Shown here one piece after another: positions 35,939 to 45,054 of a stretch of DNA of 64,000 bases. The position numbers were made by a program, and so were the translations under genes. The notes under the pieces are model-generated. The model was not told where the DNA came from. It was given only the letters and a program-made list of their open reading frames with translations, and made no database searches. Position 1 is the stretch's first letter, and each line of letters begins with the position of its first letter. Source of the stretch: Gluconacetobacter liquefaciens (GTDB lineage: Bacteria > Pseudomonadota > Alphaproteobacteria > Acetobacterales > Acetobacteraceae); the NCBI RefSeq assembly GCF_003350405.1, contig NZ_QQAW01000002.1, forward strand, positions 496,001-560,000, written 5' to 3'.

Positions 35939-38221
35939 ATGTTGAGTTCATGGCGCGTTCGGCGCATGTGGTCGTATTCGTTCGTCATTACCTGCCTGGC
36001 GGGTACCGCGCTGGATGGGCGTGCCTACGCTGCGGCGCAGGACGATCGGGAACCCCCCCCGATTTCGGGACAGAAAACCACGGTGAGGGCAGGTGCCAAG
36101 GCGAAACCGGTGGTGGACGGCGTGCAGGGGCGGCGACCGGACGGCCAGGAACATCTGATGGTCTGGGGCAAGACGCATGCACAATTGACGGGTCGTTCGT
36201 CGAACCGGAAATATACGGCGTCATTGCTCGATACGCCGCGCTCGGTCTCGGTCGTGACCCAGGAGCAGATGAAGCTGGTGAACGCGACCTCGTTCGAAGA
36301 AGCCATGCGGACGGTGCCGGGGGTGAGTTTTCGGGGTGGAGATGCTTATGCCATACCTGGAGGAAATTATCCGGTCATTCGTGGCTTTGGTTCGTACAGC
36401 AACATGTTCATCGACGGGTTGCGTGATAGCGGGGTGAGCCAGCGCGAAGTGTTCGATGTGGAGGAGATGGAGGTACTCAAGGGGCCGGGGTCGGTCTATG
36501 GTGGTCGTGGCGGCCTTGGCGGGCAGATCAACATCACGACGAAGAAGGCGCAATTGGGAAACCTGACGTCAGGGCAGATCGGTTTCGGCACTGCCGCGTA
36601 CAAGCGTGGGACGGTTGATATCAACCGTCAGATCGGATCGAGCACCGCGTTTCGTCTTAATGCCATGGGGGATGACGGGAATACCGCCGGGCGCGGTCCG
36701 ATCGGGCAGCATAAATGGGGTGTGGCGCCCTCGGTGTCCTTCGGACTTGGAACGTCGACCCGGCTGACGATGGGATATTACCATCTCTATTCATTCGGTA
36801 TGCCGGATTATTCTGCTCCCTACAGCAAAGTCACGCATGAGCCGCTTGCGATCCCGCGCGGCAAGGTTCTGGGCCTGGAAGACCGGGATTTCGAGCGGAG
36901 TACGACGGATCTCGGTCAGATCATTCTGGAGCGGGATCTGTGGCACGATTTCGTGTTTCGCAACACGCTTCAGTGGACCAGCACCCAGTTCGATTACATT
37001 GCCACCAATCCGCAATGGCAGAGTACGTCGGCGGCCAACCAGAACATTCTGCTGGAAGCGAAATCGGGCAGGTTCCATACGGATAATTTTCAGGAACAGG
37101 CGATGATATCGGGGTCGTTCGACACCGGGCCGGTTCATCATGCGATCAATACGGGCATCGAGGTTTCACGCGAGCGGCTGACGCGCAACGAATATTATGT
37201 CGTCGATTCGACGGGGCGGAACCTGCGCAATGGCGGCTCATGCGCCGTAGCCTATAACTGCGTGTCGGCGTCGGATCTTGCGAGTTGGAACCCGCATAAT
37301 CCTTGGACCGGCTCCTACTCGCTGGGCGAGCCGGGCATTGCCCCGCTAAATACCAACGTGACGACGGGTTCGGCCTATGCGTTCGATACGATGAGCATGT
37401 TGAACGATCATCTGCTGATCAATGGCGGGGTGCGGTTCGACCGTTTCATGACCTCGGCGGTGCAGGGCAATCTGGGGCTGAGCAATAACCAGAGTTTCAT
37501 CAATTACCAGGCCGGTGCCGTCTATAAGCCGATCAAGCCTGTCAGCCTCTATTTTTCCTATGCCACGGCGTCCAATCCCGTCGGGGTCGATGCCGGGGCG
37601 GATGGCCAGATTGCCCTTTCGACGGCCAACAACAAACTTGCGCCGCAGAACGGCAGAAATATCGAAGTGGGGGCGAAGGCAGAACTGTTCGGCGGCCGTT
37701 TTTCCGTCACGGGGTCTCTGTTCGATGGCCGCATGACGAATGCGCAGGTTTCCGACGGGTTCGGCAACCAGATCGATGCCGGCACGCAGCGGGTACGCGG
37801 CGCCGAGATCAATGTGGCGGGATATATTACGCCGCGCTGGGAGGTGTTCGGCGGCTGGACCTACCTGGACAGTACCGTGCTCGATGGCGGCCCTACGCAT
37901 GCCAATGTCGGCAAGCGTTTTCCGTATACTCCCGGTAACTCGGTTTCGGTGTGGAGCACGTATCGAATCCTGCCGCACTTCAAGGCTGGCGGCGGCCTGA
38001 CTTATATGAGCAAGCGTTATACGAATGTGACGAATGCGACCTGGGTGCCCGAATATGTGCGCCTGGACATGGTGGCCGACTATCAGATCACGCGGATGCT
38101 GGACTTGCAGGCGAACCTGCAAAATCTTACCAACAAGCGCTACTATGACAGGATCTATACGAACTACTCGCGTATTGCGGCCGGCCGTGCGGTGACGTTC
38201 CAGCTCTCTTTCAAGATGTAG
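35939..38221 (+). CDS. TonB-dependent siderophore receptor
   Basis: This is a 760-residue outer-membrane receptor of the FhuE/Fiu type. A signal peptide covers about residues 1-32 (ending RAYAAAQ). The plug reads LLDTPRSVSVVTQEQM, TVPGVSFRGGD, PVIRGFGSYSNMFIDGLRD, then VEVLKGP-like MEVLKGPGSVYGGRGGLGG and INITTKKA. The barrel C-terminus ends in VTFQLSFKM rather than the common terminal Phe. A Fur-box-like site lies upstream, and a divergent Fur-like gene precedes it. Its last 11 nt overlap the convergent sensor kinase gene. Function: ferric-siderophore uptake, exact ligand unknown. Confidence 0.92.
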   Translation: MLSSWRVRRMWSYSFVITCLAGTALDGRAYAAAQDDREPPPISGQKTTVRAGAKAKPVVDGVQGRRPDGQEHLMVWGKTHAQLTGRSSNRKYTASLLDTPRSVSVVTQEQMKLVNATSFEEAMRTVPGVSFRGGDAYAIPGGNYPVIRGFGSYSNMFIDGLRDSGVSQREVFDVEEMEVLKGPGSVYGGRGGLGGQINITTKKAQLGNLTSGQIGFGTAAYKRGTVDINRQIGSSTAFRLNAMGDDGNTAGRGPIGQHKWGVAPSVSFGLGTSTRLTMGYYHLYSFGMPDYSAPYSKVTHEPLAIPRGKVLGLEDRDFERSTTDLGQIILERDLWHDFVFRNTLQWTSTQFDYIATNPQWQSTSAANQNILLEAKSGRFHTDNFQEQAMISGSFDTGPVHHAINTGIEVSRERLTRNEYYVVDSTGRNLRNGGSCAVAYNCVSASDLASWNPHNPWTGSYSLGEPGIAPLNTNVTTGSAYAFDTMSMLNDHLLINGGVRFDRFMTSAVQGNLGLSNNQSFINYQAGAVYKPIKPVSLYFSYATASNPVGVDAGADGQIALSTANNKLAPQNGRNIEVGAKAELFGGRFSVTGSLFDGRMTNAQVSDGFGNQIDAGTQRVRGAEINVAGYITPRWEVFGGWTYLDSTVLDGGPTHANVGKRFPYTPGNSVSVWSTYRILPHFKAGGGLTYMSKRYTNVTNATWVPEYVRLDMVADYQITRMLDLQANLQNLTNKRYYDRIYTNYSRIAAGRAVTFQLSFKM

Positions 38222-39598
38222 CGCCGGGTGCTGTCGGCAAACCGATTTCGCAGCGTAGTCCGGGGTGGTTGTCGGTCAGCCGGATCTGCCCCCCATGGAG
38301 CCGGACGATGGCCCGGACCATGCTGAGGCCGAGCCCGGTGCCCGGGACGGAGCGGCTCGCGTCGAGGCGGACCATCTTGCCGAAGACGCGTTCGCGCTCA
38401 TGGGCCGGAATCCCTGGACCGTCGTCCGCCACGACGAGGGTGATTGCCGCGTCCCGCGTTTCTGCCGAAAGAGAGACCGTCGTGCCGGCAGGTGTGTGAT
38501 TGAGCGCGTTTTCGACCAGGTTGGCCAGCATCTGGGTCATCAGGACCTGGTTGCCTTCCAGCGTCATATTCCGTTCGGGGGGATGGAGAACAAGTGTCTG
38601 TCCCCGGTCTTCGGCAATGGGCCGGTAAAGATCGGTGATGGTGGTCAGCAGGGCATGCACCGAAAGGAGACGACTTTCGGGAACGCGGTCATCCGCTTCG
38701 ATCTGGGCGAGTTTGAGGAGAGACGAGAAGATTTCGAGGGCTGTGTCGAGATTGTCCCTTGCGCGGGCGACTGTCTCGGCCTGCTGGAACGTGAGGGGGG
38801 TCTGGGCGATTTCGTCGAGATGCTGGCCGAGATGGGCGAGGGGGCGGCGCATGTCGTGGGCGATATCGTCGGTAACCTGACGGATGCCGGCGATCAGAAC
38901 CTCGTTCCTGTCCAGCATGGCGTTGAGGCTGCTTGCAAGGTGATCGAATTCGTCATTCGCGCCGCTGCGGAGGATGCGTTGGGACATGTCGCCGCGCATG
39001 ATGTGACGGGTGGTACGGTTGATGGCCTCGATCCTGCCCAGGACCAGGCGGCTGAGCACGAGGCCGCCGGCCAGGCCGATCAGGATGAAGAGCAGCGCAT
39101 TCCATGTGAGCGTCAGCCATAGGTCGTGCCACAGGGCGTCGAGCGGACGCCCATCCATACCGACGAACAGATAGCCGCCATCGTCGAGCTTCAACCCGTA
39201 TCCGATGACCGGGTGGTGGGTGGGGGGAGGCTGCGATGTGTCCAGGACAGTTTTCTCCAGCCGGTGACCGGGCGGAGGTGCAGCATGTTGCCGACAATGA
39301 CTGTCTGCCGTGCATCCTGCAGGAGGTAGTAGAAGCCAGGCTCGTTCTGGACAAAGCCTTCGATCACGGGGCGGAGGTGGGAAAGGTCCGCTCCATGGGC
39401 GTTCGATATCGCTTCGTCCCGTTCATTGGCTACGCTTTGCCGGATCTGCTGGTTGAGGATCTGGATGCCGTGATAGTTGGACAGGCCCGCGACCGTCATG
39501 CCGCTGAGAAAGAAACAACCGGTGAACAGGGCGACGATGCGGAAGGATGAGCTTCGAAAGACCGTAAGCCGTGACGATGCCTGCGTGCCTTGAGGCAT
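38211..39598 (-). pseudogene. Sensor histidine kinase interrupted by a one-base frameshift
   Basis: Two minus-strand frames make one kinase. The first (39598 down to a stop at 39191) gives the N-terminus: a transmembrane helix (residues 20-42, IVALFTGCFFLSGM) and a periplasmic domain up to GNMLHLRPVTGWRKLSW. The second frame continues from VIGYGLKLDDGGYLFVG through a second helix, HAMP, HisKA (DDIAHDMRRPLAHL) and HATPase ([25 protein letters not shown]) to 38211. One extra base in the six-G run at 39222-39227 would join the frames. It follows the response regulator gene by 1 nt and is convergent with the receptor gene. Whether this is a real mutation, a phase-variable tract or a sequencing error is open. 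Confidence 0.8.
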
Positions 39599-39599
39599 T

Positions 39600-40307
39600 C
39601 TATTCCCTTCGCAGCACGTAGCCGCGATTCCTGATCGTGTGGATCAAGGGGGGAGCATCGCGGCCCAGGCGCACCCGCAGGCGGCTGATATGCGATTCCA
39701 CCAGGTTGGTCCGAAGTGGAAAATCGATATCCCACACGGCTTGCAGCAGCATTGCCTGCGAGATGATGACGCCGGGATGGCGCATGAAATACTCGAGGAG
39801 CTTGAGTTCCTGAGCCTGAATGTAGAGCTTGGTTCCGGCGCGATGGACCTCGCGTGCCAGGAGGTCGATCGTGACGTCGGCGAAGCTCAGCCGTGTTGTC
39901 CGAAGAGGGTGCTTCGTGCGGCGTAGCAGATTGTCGAGGCGGGCCGTCAGTTCGGAGAGCGAAAAGGGTTTGACCAGATAGTCGTCCGCGCCGTTGCGCA
40001 GGCCGGTCACGCGGTCGTGGATGCCGTCCATGGTGGTGAGAAAAAGGACCGGCGTCTGAACGCCTGTGTCGCGCATGTGACCGAGAATGGACAGGCCGTC
40101 GAGGCCTGGCAGGCGGCGATCGAGAATGATGCAGTCCCAGTCGCGGGCCAATGCGCGGTCGCGTCCCTGTTGTCCGTCGTGGACGATCGCGAGGTCGATA
40201 TGCGCCAGCATCGGAGCATCGGCGATGTAACGCGCGGTTTCATGATCGTCTTCGACCAGCAGGACCTGCGGGCGCGGCTGGCCATGTTCTTCGATCATGG
40301 CATGCAT
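39600..40307 (-). CDS. OmpR-family response regulator
   Basis: This is a 235-residue two-component regulator. The receiver domain (residues 10-125) has LLVEDDHETARYI, the phospho-acceptor Asp in CIILDRRLPGLDG and the VKPFSL lysine. A winged-helix DNA-binding domain (about 140-235) ends in LIHTIRNRGYVLR. ATG 40307 follows a G-rich Shine-Dalgarno and is chosen over GTG 40325. It pairs with the broken kinase immediately downstream; the adjacent siderophore receptor could be a target. Confidence 0.9.
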   Translation of the reverse strand: MHAMIEEHGQPRPQVLLVEDDHETARYIADAPMLAHIDLAIVHDGQQGRDRALARDWDCIILDRRLPGLDGLSILGHMRDTGVQTPVLFLTTMDGIHDRVTGLRNGADDYLVKPFSLSELTARLDNLLRRTKHPLRTTRLSFADVTIDLLAREVHRAGTKLYIQAQELKLLEYFMRHPGVIISQAMLLQAVWDIDFPLRTNLVESHISRLRVRLGRDAPPLIHTIRNRGYVLRRE

Positions 40308-40443
40308 CGCGCCCCCCTGCCGCACTGGTGGTTTCTGCCAGCCTGATTTCTAACGCAGAGCCGGCTTTGTTTCCATATATGTGCGGAGAAGGGAGCCCTG
40401 CCAGAGGACGATGCGTGTCTGCCCGGCTGGCCGGGGCGGTCTG

Positions 40444-40609
40444 AGAGCCTGACCGAAAATGTGGGCTGGCGAGCGAGAGCGGCCCGTTCTGGGCCGCGCC
40501 CGACATGTGTTTCCGAGCATCGGAGCGGAGTGGCCTTGATGGCCATGAGCACCGAAGTGCAGGAAATGCGCGCTGGATTGCCGCCAGCGCGCATTTTCGG
40601 TCAGGCTCT
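40444..40609 (-). repeat. Structured 3' repeat element, copy B (after lutC)
   Basis: Outer arms AGAGCCTGACCGAAAATG (40444-40461) and CATTTTCGGTCAGGCTCT (40592-40609) are perfect 18-bp complements. Read on the minus strand, the inner hairpins correspond one for one with copy A: AAATGCGCGCTGG/CCAGCGCGCATTT, TGGCC-ATCAA-GGCCA, and GCGGCCC-AGAAC-GGGCCGC. Several stems differ from copy A by paired changes. It lies 25 nt after the lutC stop codon. The surrounding 40308-40634 gap holds no gene; it also carries the promoter of the response regulator. Confidence 0.75.
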
Positions 40610-40634
40610 GAGGCCCCGGCCGGTTACGATCGTC

Positions 40635-41225
40635 TTATTCGGGAGCGAAGCAGACGGTCAGGCTGCGGACGCCCTGGGCGCCGCGGATCAGGACGCCCTG
40701 GATGTCGGCGGTGGCGGATGGGCCGCTCATGAGGACGCCGTAGCGGGCGGTGTGGAATTCCGGCCGCAGGTAGGCGGTGTGCATATTGGCCGTGATCTGG
40801 GCCGGGTCCAGCAGGACCACCATGTGCTGGGTCAGGTGGGCAATGGCGTTGAGGTGAAGCTGGGCTTCGCTGAGGAAGATCGAGCCGGTTTCCGCGATGC
40901 CGAAGGCGGCGCGGACGATGGTGACGTCGACCGGTTCGGCGGCCTGCGGGGTGGGCAGGTCCGCGATGCGTACCGTACCGGTGGCCTCGGGCACCAGGGA
41001 GCGGATCATCAGGCCCGGCTTGGGGAAGCGCAGGGCGATTGCCTGATCGAGCGTTGCGCCCTGCTGGCGGTCCAGCATCGTCCCGCCCATCTGGAGCAGG
41101 CTGGCGCTGAATCGCTCCGGGCTGGCGTCGGCCTCGCCGAGCACGGCCGGCTCGGGGAGCGGGTGGTCGGCCGGAGGAGGGCTGTTGCGGCGCAGGGTTG
41201 CCAGAATGCTGTCGCGGGCGCTCAT
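40635..41225 (-). CDS. lutC: Lactate utilization protein C (LUD domain)
   Basis: This is a 196-residue LUD-domain protein (MSARDSILATLRRN, then VDVTIVRAAFGIAETGSIFL and HMVVLLDPAQITANMHTAY). It is the third subunit of the LutABC (YkgEFG) iron-sulfur L-lactate oxidation complex. Its ATG overlaps the lutB stop by 4 nt. A structured repeat follows its stop codon. Confidence 0.9.
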   Translation of the reverse strand: MSARDSILATLRRNSPPPADHPLPEPAVLGEADASPERFSASLLQMGGTMLDRQQGATLDQAIALRFPKPGLMIRSLVPEATGTVRIADLPTPQAAEPVDVTIVRAAFGIAETGSIFLSEAQLHLNAIAHLTQHMVVLLDPAQITANMHTAYLRPEFHTARYGVLMSGPSATADIQGVLIRGAQGVRSLTVCFAPE

Positions 41226-42646
41226 GCCTTTGTCTCCGTCTTCACGGTTTCCGGCGTCGCTCTTCCGGCTGTCGGGCGGTTGCGGCGATACCAGCTATGG
41301 AAGGTTTCCTTGACGGGCGCGGGGAGTTCGCGATTCTTGCCCCAGGGATTCAGCCAGTTGTAGAGCGCGAAGCGCGGCAGGGTGCTCAGGGCGGTTTCGG
41401 TGCCGTTGATGGCGGCGCGATAGAGTTTGGGCTGGCCCATCAGCTTGCCGGCCATGTGCATGATCTCGCGCTTCACGAACGGCATCTGGTGGTGTTCGAC
41501 CAGCACCTGGCGCCATTTGTAGAGCTGCTCGTGGATGTTGATCTTGACCGGGCAGACATTGGTGCAACTGCCGTTCATCGTCGAGGCGTAGGGCAGGGTG
41601 CTGTATTTGCGCTCGTTGAAGGTGGGGTCGATGATCGCGCCGATCGGGCCGGAATAGACCGCGCCGTAGGACAGGCCGCCCGAGCGGCGATAGACCGGGC
41701 AGGTGTTCATGCACGCGCCGCAGCGGATGCATTTGAGCGAGGTCCAGAAATCCGCCATGCCCAGGCGGGCAGAGCGGCCGTTATCGACCAGCACCACATG
41801 CATCTCGCTGCCATCCTGCGGGCCGCGGAAATGGCTGGTATATTGGGTGATGGGCGAGCCGAGCGCGCTGCGCGACAGCAGGCGGATGAACACACCGAGG
41901 TCTGCCATGCGGGGGACGACGCGCTCGATGCCGATGGTGGCGATATGCACGCCCGGCACGGTCGCGCTGAGGTCCGCATTGCCCTCGTTGGTGCAGACGA
42001 CGAAGGTGCCGGTTTCGGCCACGAAGAAATTGCCGCCGGTCATGCCCGCGTCGGCATGCAGGATGACCGGGCGGGCGGCCAGGCGCTGCGCCTCGGCCAA
42101 CTGGTGCGGGTCGTCGGCGTTGGGGTCGGTGCCGTAGGAGCGGGCGAAGATGCGCGCCACGTCGCTGGTCAGCTTGTGGACCGAAGGCACGACGATGTGG
42201 CTGGGCAACTGGTCGTCGAGCTGCTGGATGCGCTCGCCGAGGTCGGTCTCGGTGACTGTGACGCCGCGCGCCGCCAGGTAGGGGCGGAGGTCGCATTCCT
42301 CGGTGACCATCGACTTGCTCTTGATGAGCGTCTTGGCGCCGCGTGCTTCCAGGATTTCGCCGACGATGCGGTTATGGTCGGCGCCGTCGGCCGCCCAGTG
42401 GACGTGGATGCCGTTGCTTTTGGCGTTGCGCTCGAATTCCTCGAGATAATCGGCGAGGTTCGCCAGCGCGTGTTCCTTGATGGCGGAGGCGCGGCTGCGC
42501 AGGTCCTGCCATTCGGGCAGAAGGTGCATCTGGGCGTCGCGCTTCTGGCGCATGTCCCACAGCCTGGCATCGTGGAAGTCCAGATGCGGCTTGTCGGCGA
42601 TGAAGGCGACGGCGGCAGCGGCGTGGTTGACGGGCTTTTCCTTCAT
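41222..42646 (-). CDS. lutB: Lactate utilization iron-sulfur protein LutB
   Basis: This is a 474-residue protein: an N-terminal LUD domain (residues 60-290, ending in NGRSARLGM) followed by a ferredoxin-type segment with the first cluster motif CIRCGACMNTCPVY and a second NGSCTNVCPVKINIHEQL, then a C-terminal DUF3390-like tail. It transfers electrons during L-lactate oxidation to pyruvate. It overlaps lutA by 4 nt and lutC by 4 nt. Confidence 0.92.
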   Translation of the reverse strand: MKEKPVNHAAAAVAFIADKPHLDFHDARLWDMRQKRDAQMHLLPEWQDLRSRASAIKEHALANLADYLEEFERNAKSNGIHVHWAADGADHNRIVGEILEARGAKTLIKSKSMVTEECDLRPYLAARGVTVTETDLGERIQQLDDQLPSHIVVPSVHKLTSDVARIFARSYGTDPNADDPHQLAEAQRLAARPVILHADAGMTGGNFFVAETGTFVVCTNEGNADLSATVPGVHIATIGIERVVPRMADLGVFIRLLSRSALGSPITQYTSHFRGPQDGSEMHVVLVDNGRSARLGMADFWTSLKCIRCGACMNTCPVYRRSGGLSYGAVYSGPIGAIIDPTFNERKYSTLPYASTMNGSCTNVCPVKINIHEQLYKWRQVLVEHHQMPFVKREIMHMAGKLMGQPKLYRAAINGTETALSTLPRFALYNWLNPWGKNRELPAPVKETFHSWYRRNRPTAGRATPETVKTETKA

Positions 42647-43392
42647 TGCCGGGCTCCGTTCAGGATTTCAGCGATGTGAATGAAGCGGATGTCGACCCGG
42701 TTGCGTTCGGCGCAGCCCTGCTGGTGCATCATGCATGAGGAATCGGCCGAGACGATATATTCGGCGCCCGCGTGGAAATGATCGCGGACCTTGTCCAGGC
42801 CCATGCGGGCGGACACGGCTTCTTCCGTGACCGAGAAGGTGCCGCCGAAGCCGCAGCATTCGTCGGGCCTTGCCGGGGTGGCGAAGCGGATGCCCTTGAC
42901 GCCCGAGAGGAGGGTCATGGGCTTGGAGAAGGCGGGTTCGCCCAGTTCCGACATGCTGGCGGTGCGGAGCGCGCGCAGGGACGAGCAACTGTTATGCAGG
43001 CCGACCGTGTGGGGAAATTCCGCCCACGGGAAATCGCGCACCTTCAGCACGTCGTGCAGGAATTCGACCAGTTCGTAGGTGTTGGCGCGGACATGGCGTA
43101 CCGCGTCGGTCTGTTCGATCGCGTCGAAATGCGAGCGGACGTGATGGGTGCAGCTTCCCGACGGCATCACGATGGCGTCGAAACCCGAGAACAACTTGAC
43201 GAACAGGGCTTCGGCCGCCGCCGAATCCGACACGCAGCCGGCGTTGGTCATCGGCTGGCCGCAGCAGGTCTGCTCGGTAGGGTAGGTGACGTCCTGCCCC
43301 AGCCGTTCCAGCAGTTCGAGTGTCGCGATCCCGACGCCGGGATAGAAGGCGTCGATATAACACGGCACGAACAGGCCTATTTTCATTCCCAT
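42643..43392 (-). CDS. lutA: Lactate utilization protein LutA (CCG-motif protein)
   Basis: This is a 249-residue protein with two cysteine-rich CCG domains: TYPTEQTCCGQPMTNAGC and RPDECCGFGGTFSVTEE. These bind a cluster or cofactor in the LutABC complex. It is first in the operon; ATG 43392 (or 43386, MKIGLFVPC). A perfect 20-bp palindrome lies 78 bp upstream. Acetic acid bacteria commonly oxidise lactate, but no permease or GntR regulator is next to it. Confidence 0.92.
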   Translation of the reverse strand: MGMKIGLFVPCYIDAFYPGVGIATLELLERLGQDVTYPTEQTCCGQPMTNAGCVSDSAAAEALFVKLFSGFDAIVMPSGSCTHHVRSHFDAIEQTDAVRHVRANTYELVEFLHDVLKVRDFPWAEFPHTVGLHNSCSSLRALRTASMSELGEPAFSKPMTLLSGVKGIRFATPARPDECCGFGGTFSVTEEAVSARMGLDKVRDHFHAGAEYIVSADSSCMMHQQGCAERNRVDIRFIHIAEILNGARQ

Positions 43393-43469
43393 CGGGTCTT
43401 TTCCCTCGGCGCCGCCGCTTGTGCGGGCTCTTGTGTGCGGACCATTCGGTCTTCTGAGTTTTCGGACAG

Positions 43470-43489
43470 CATCTTGTTATAACAAGATG
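43470..43489. promoter_or_regulatory. Perfect 20-bp palindrome upstream of lutABC
   Basis: CATCTTGTTATAACAAGATG equals its own reverse complement. The inner TTGTTATAACAA resembles operators of FadR-type GntR repressors, the family that includes LldR and LutR. It is 78 bp from the lutA start on the minus strand, well placed for an operator. Confidence 0.6.
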
Positions 43490-43533
43490 CCGGGCGGACT
43501 CAACCGGGGGATTTCGCAGGGGGCGTGCCGGCG

Positions 43534-43893
43534 TCAGTGGTCGCCCGGCTGGTCGTCCGGGCGATCGCCAGCGGCGTTGCCGGTGATCTGTATCCAGGCG
43601 CCACGGCTTTCCATGCAGTGGGCGTAATATGTCTTCAGGCGTTTGAACTGGTTGCCGCCGCTGCCGGTCATCACGGCGCCGCTGGTCGCGGCGCTGACCG
43701 AGGCGTCGGTCTGGCAGAAACTGTCGGCGGACCGGTAGGCGTCGCTGTCACGATCGAGGATCGCGCGATAGCCGGCAATCGAGCCGTAGATCGAATGTTC
43801 CTTGTGCGCGCGTGCCTGCGCGGGGCCGGCGAGGGCCATGCCCGTTCCGGCCAGCAGCAGGAGCAGGCGGCGGGCGTTGAGGCGGATGGTCAT
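43534..43893 (-). CDS. Small secreted protein of unknown function
   Basis: This is a 119-residue protein with a clear signal peptide (about residues 1-28, RLLLLLAGTGMALAGPAQARA). The mature part has two cysteines (ADSFCQTDAS and YYAHCMESRG), which could form a disulfide, and a Gly/Asp-rich tail. I do not recognise the family. It is divergent from cbpA, with about 240 bp between them, and separate from lutA. Confidence 0.6.
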   Translation of the reverse strand: MTIRLNARRLLLLLAGTGMALAGPAQARAHKEHSIYGSIAGYRAILDRDSDAYRSADSFCQTDASVSAATSGAVMTGSGGNQFKRLKTYYAHCMESRGAWIQITGNAAGDRPDDQPGDH

Positions 43894-44133
43894 GGTCGGG
43901 GTCCCTTTTTCGTGCCCCAGCCTAGCGCGCGGCAGGCCGGGTGCGAAGCTGCCCGTTGGGAAGGGCGCGCGCAGGATAGCTGCCTTGCGTGCGGGCTTAC
44001 ATTGACCGACCGGCGGCTGCTCCCCATTATTTCAGACAAGGGGCGCGTCCGGATGATGGCGCGCCGGGGCGGAGCTTGGTGCTGCGCCCGATCTGTTCGA
44101 TATCGCGTGCCGCCAGGGAGAAGACGCATAACC

Positions 44134-45054
44134 GTGAGTACCGATCCGTACGAGATCCTGGGCCTGTCGCGCACGGCCAGCCAGGACGACATCCGCAAGG
44201 CCTATCGCAAGCTGGCCAAGAAATATCATCCGGACCTCAATCCGGGTGACAAGGTGGCCGAGGAGAAATTCAAGGCGATCGGTTCGGCCCACACGTTGCT
44301 GTCGGACGCCGACCAGCGCGCGCGCTTCGACCGGGGCGAGATTGACGCCGCGGGCCAGGAGCGCGGCTGGGCGGGCGGCGGCGGCAGTGGTTACCGCGAC
44401 CATGCCGAGGGCGCGCAGGGCTTCCGGTATTCGGCTGGTGGATTTTCCGAGGACGATCTGGGCGACATGTTCGGCTCGATGTTCGGCCAGCAGCGCGGCT
44501 TCCGCCGCCGTCCGCAGGGGCCGGCCCGGGGGGATGACCGGAATTTCTCGCTGACCGTCAGTTTCGAGGATGCGGTCAATGGCGGCACGTCGCGCGTGAC
44601 GCTGCCGGGCGGCGGGACGCTGGATGTGAAGATTCCGCCGGGGATCGAGGACGGGCAGATGATGCGTCTGCGCGGCAAGGGCGGCGAGGGGCATCAGGGC
44701 GGGCCGGCCGGTGATGCGCTGATCACCATCAGCATCGCGCCCAGCGAGATCTATACCCGTGACGGCAACGACCTGCGCATGACCCTGCCGGTGGGGGTGA
44801 AGACCGCCGTGCTGGGGGGACCGATCAAGGTGCCGACGCCGGGCGGGTCGGTTTCGATGAACGTGCCGGCCCATTCCGACACCGGCAGCGTGCTGCGGCT
44901 GCGCGGCAAGGGCGTGAAGGCCCATGGCGGGCAGGAAGCAGGGAACCTGTATGTGACGTTGCAGGTGACGATCGGCCCTGTGGACGCGGCACTGGAGACC
45001 TTCCTGAAATCCTGGACGCCGCCGGGCGAGGCGAAGGGGGGAGGTGCCGCATGA
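44134..45054 (+). CDS. cbpA: DnaJ-class co-chaperone CbpA
   Basis: This 306-residue J-domain protein starts at GTG 44134 with GGGAGAAG upstream. The J domain (residues 1-70) contains HPD (YHPDLNPGD). A Gly-rich linker (residues 80-135) precedes two C-terminal beta domains (LTVSFEDAVNGGTSRVTLP, VKIPPGIEDGQMMRLRGKG). There is no zinc-finger domain, which separates it from DnaJ and matches CbpA. It stimulates DnaK. The stop overlaps cbpM by 4 nt. Confidence 0.92.
   Translation: MSTDPYEILGLSRTASQDDIRKAYRKLAKKYHPDLNPGDKVAEEKFKAIGSAHTLLSDADQRARFDRGEIDAAGQERGWAGGGGSGYRDHAEGAQGFRYSAGGFSEDDLGDMFGSMFGQQRGFRRRPQGPARGDDRNFSLTVSFEDAVNGGTSRVTLPGGGTLDVKIPPGIEDGQMMRLRGKGGEGHQGGPAGDALITISIAPSEIYTRDGNDLRMTLPVGVKTAVLGGPIKVPTPGGSVSMNVPAHSDTGSVLRLRGKGVKAHGGQEAGNLYVTLQVTIGPVDAALETFLKSWTPPGEAKGGGAA

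Noticed and set aside
38211-39194. Treating the C-terminal kinase frame from TTG 39194 as a complete short kinase
   Set aside because: It would lack the first transmembrane helix and most of the sensor domain, and the upstream frame supplies exactly those parts.
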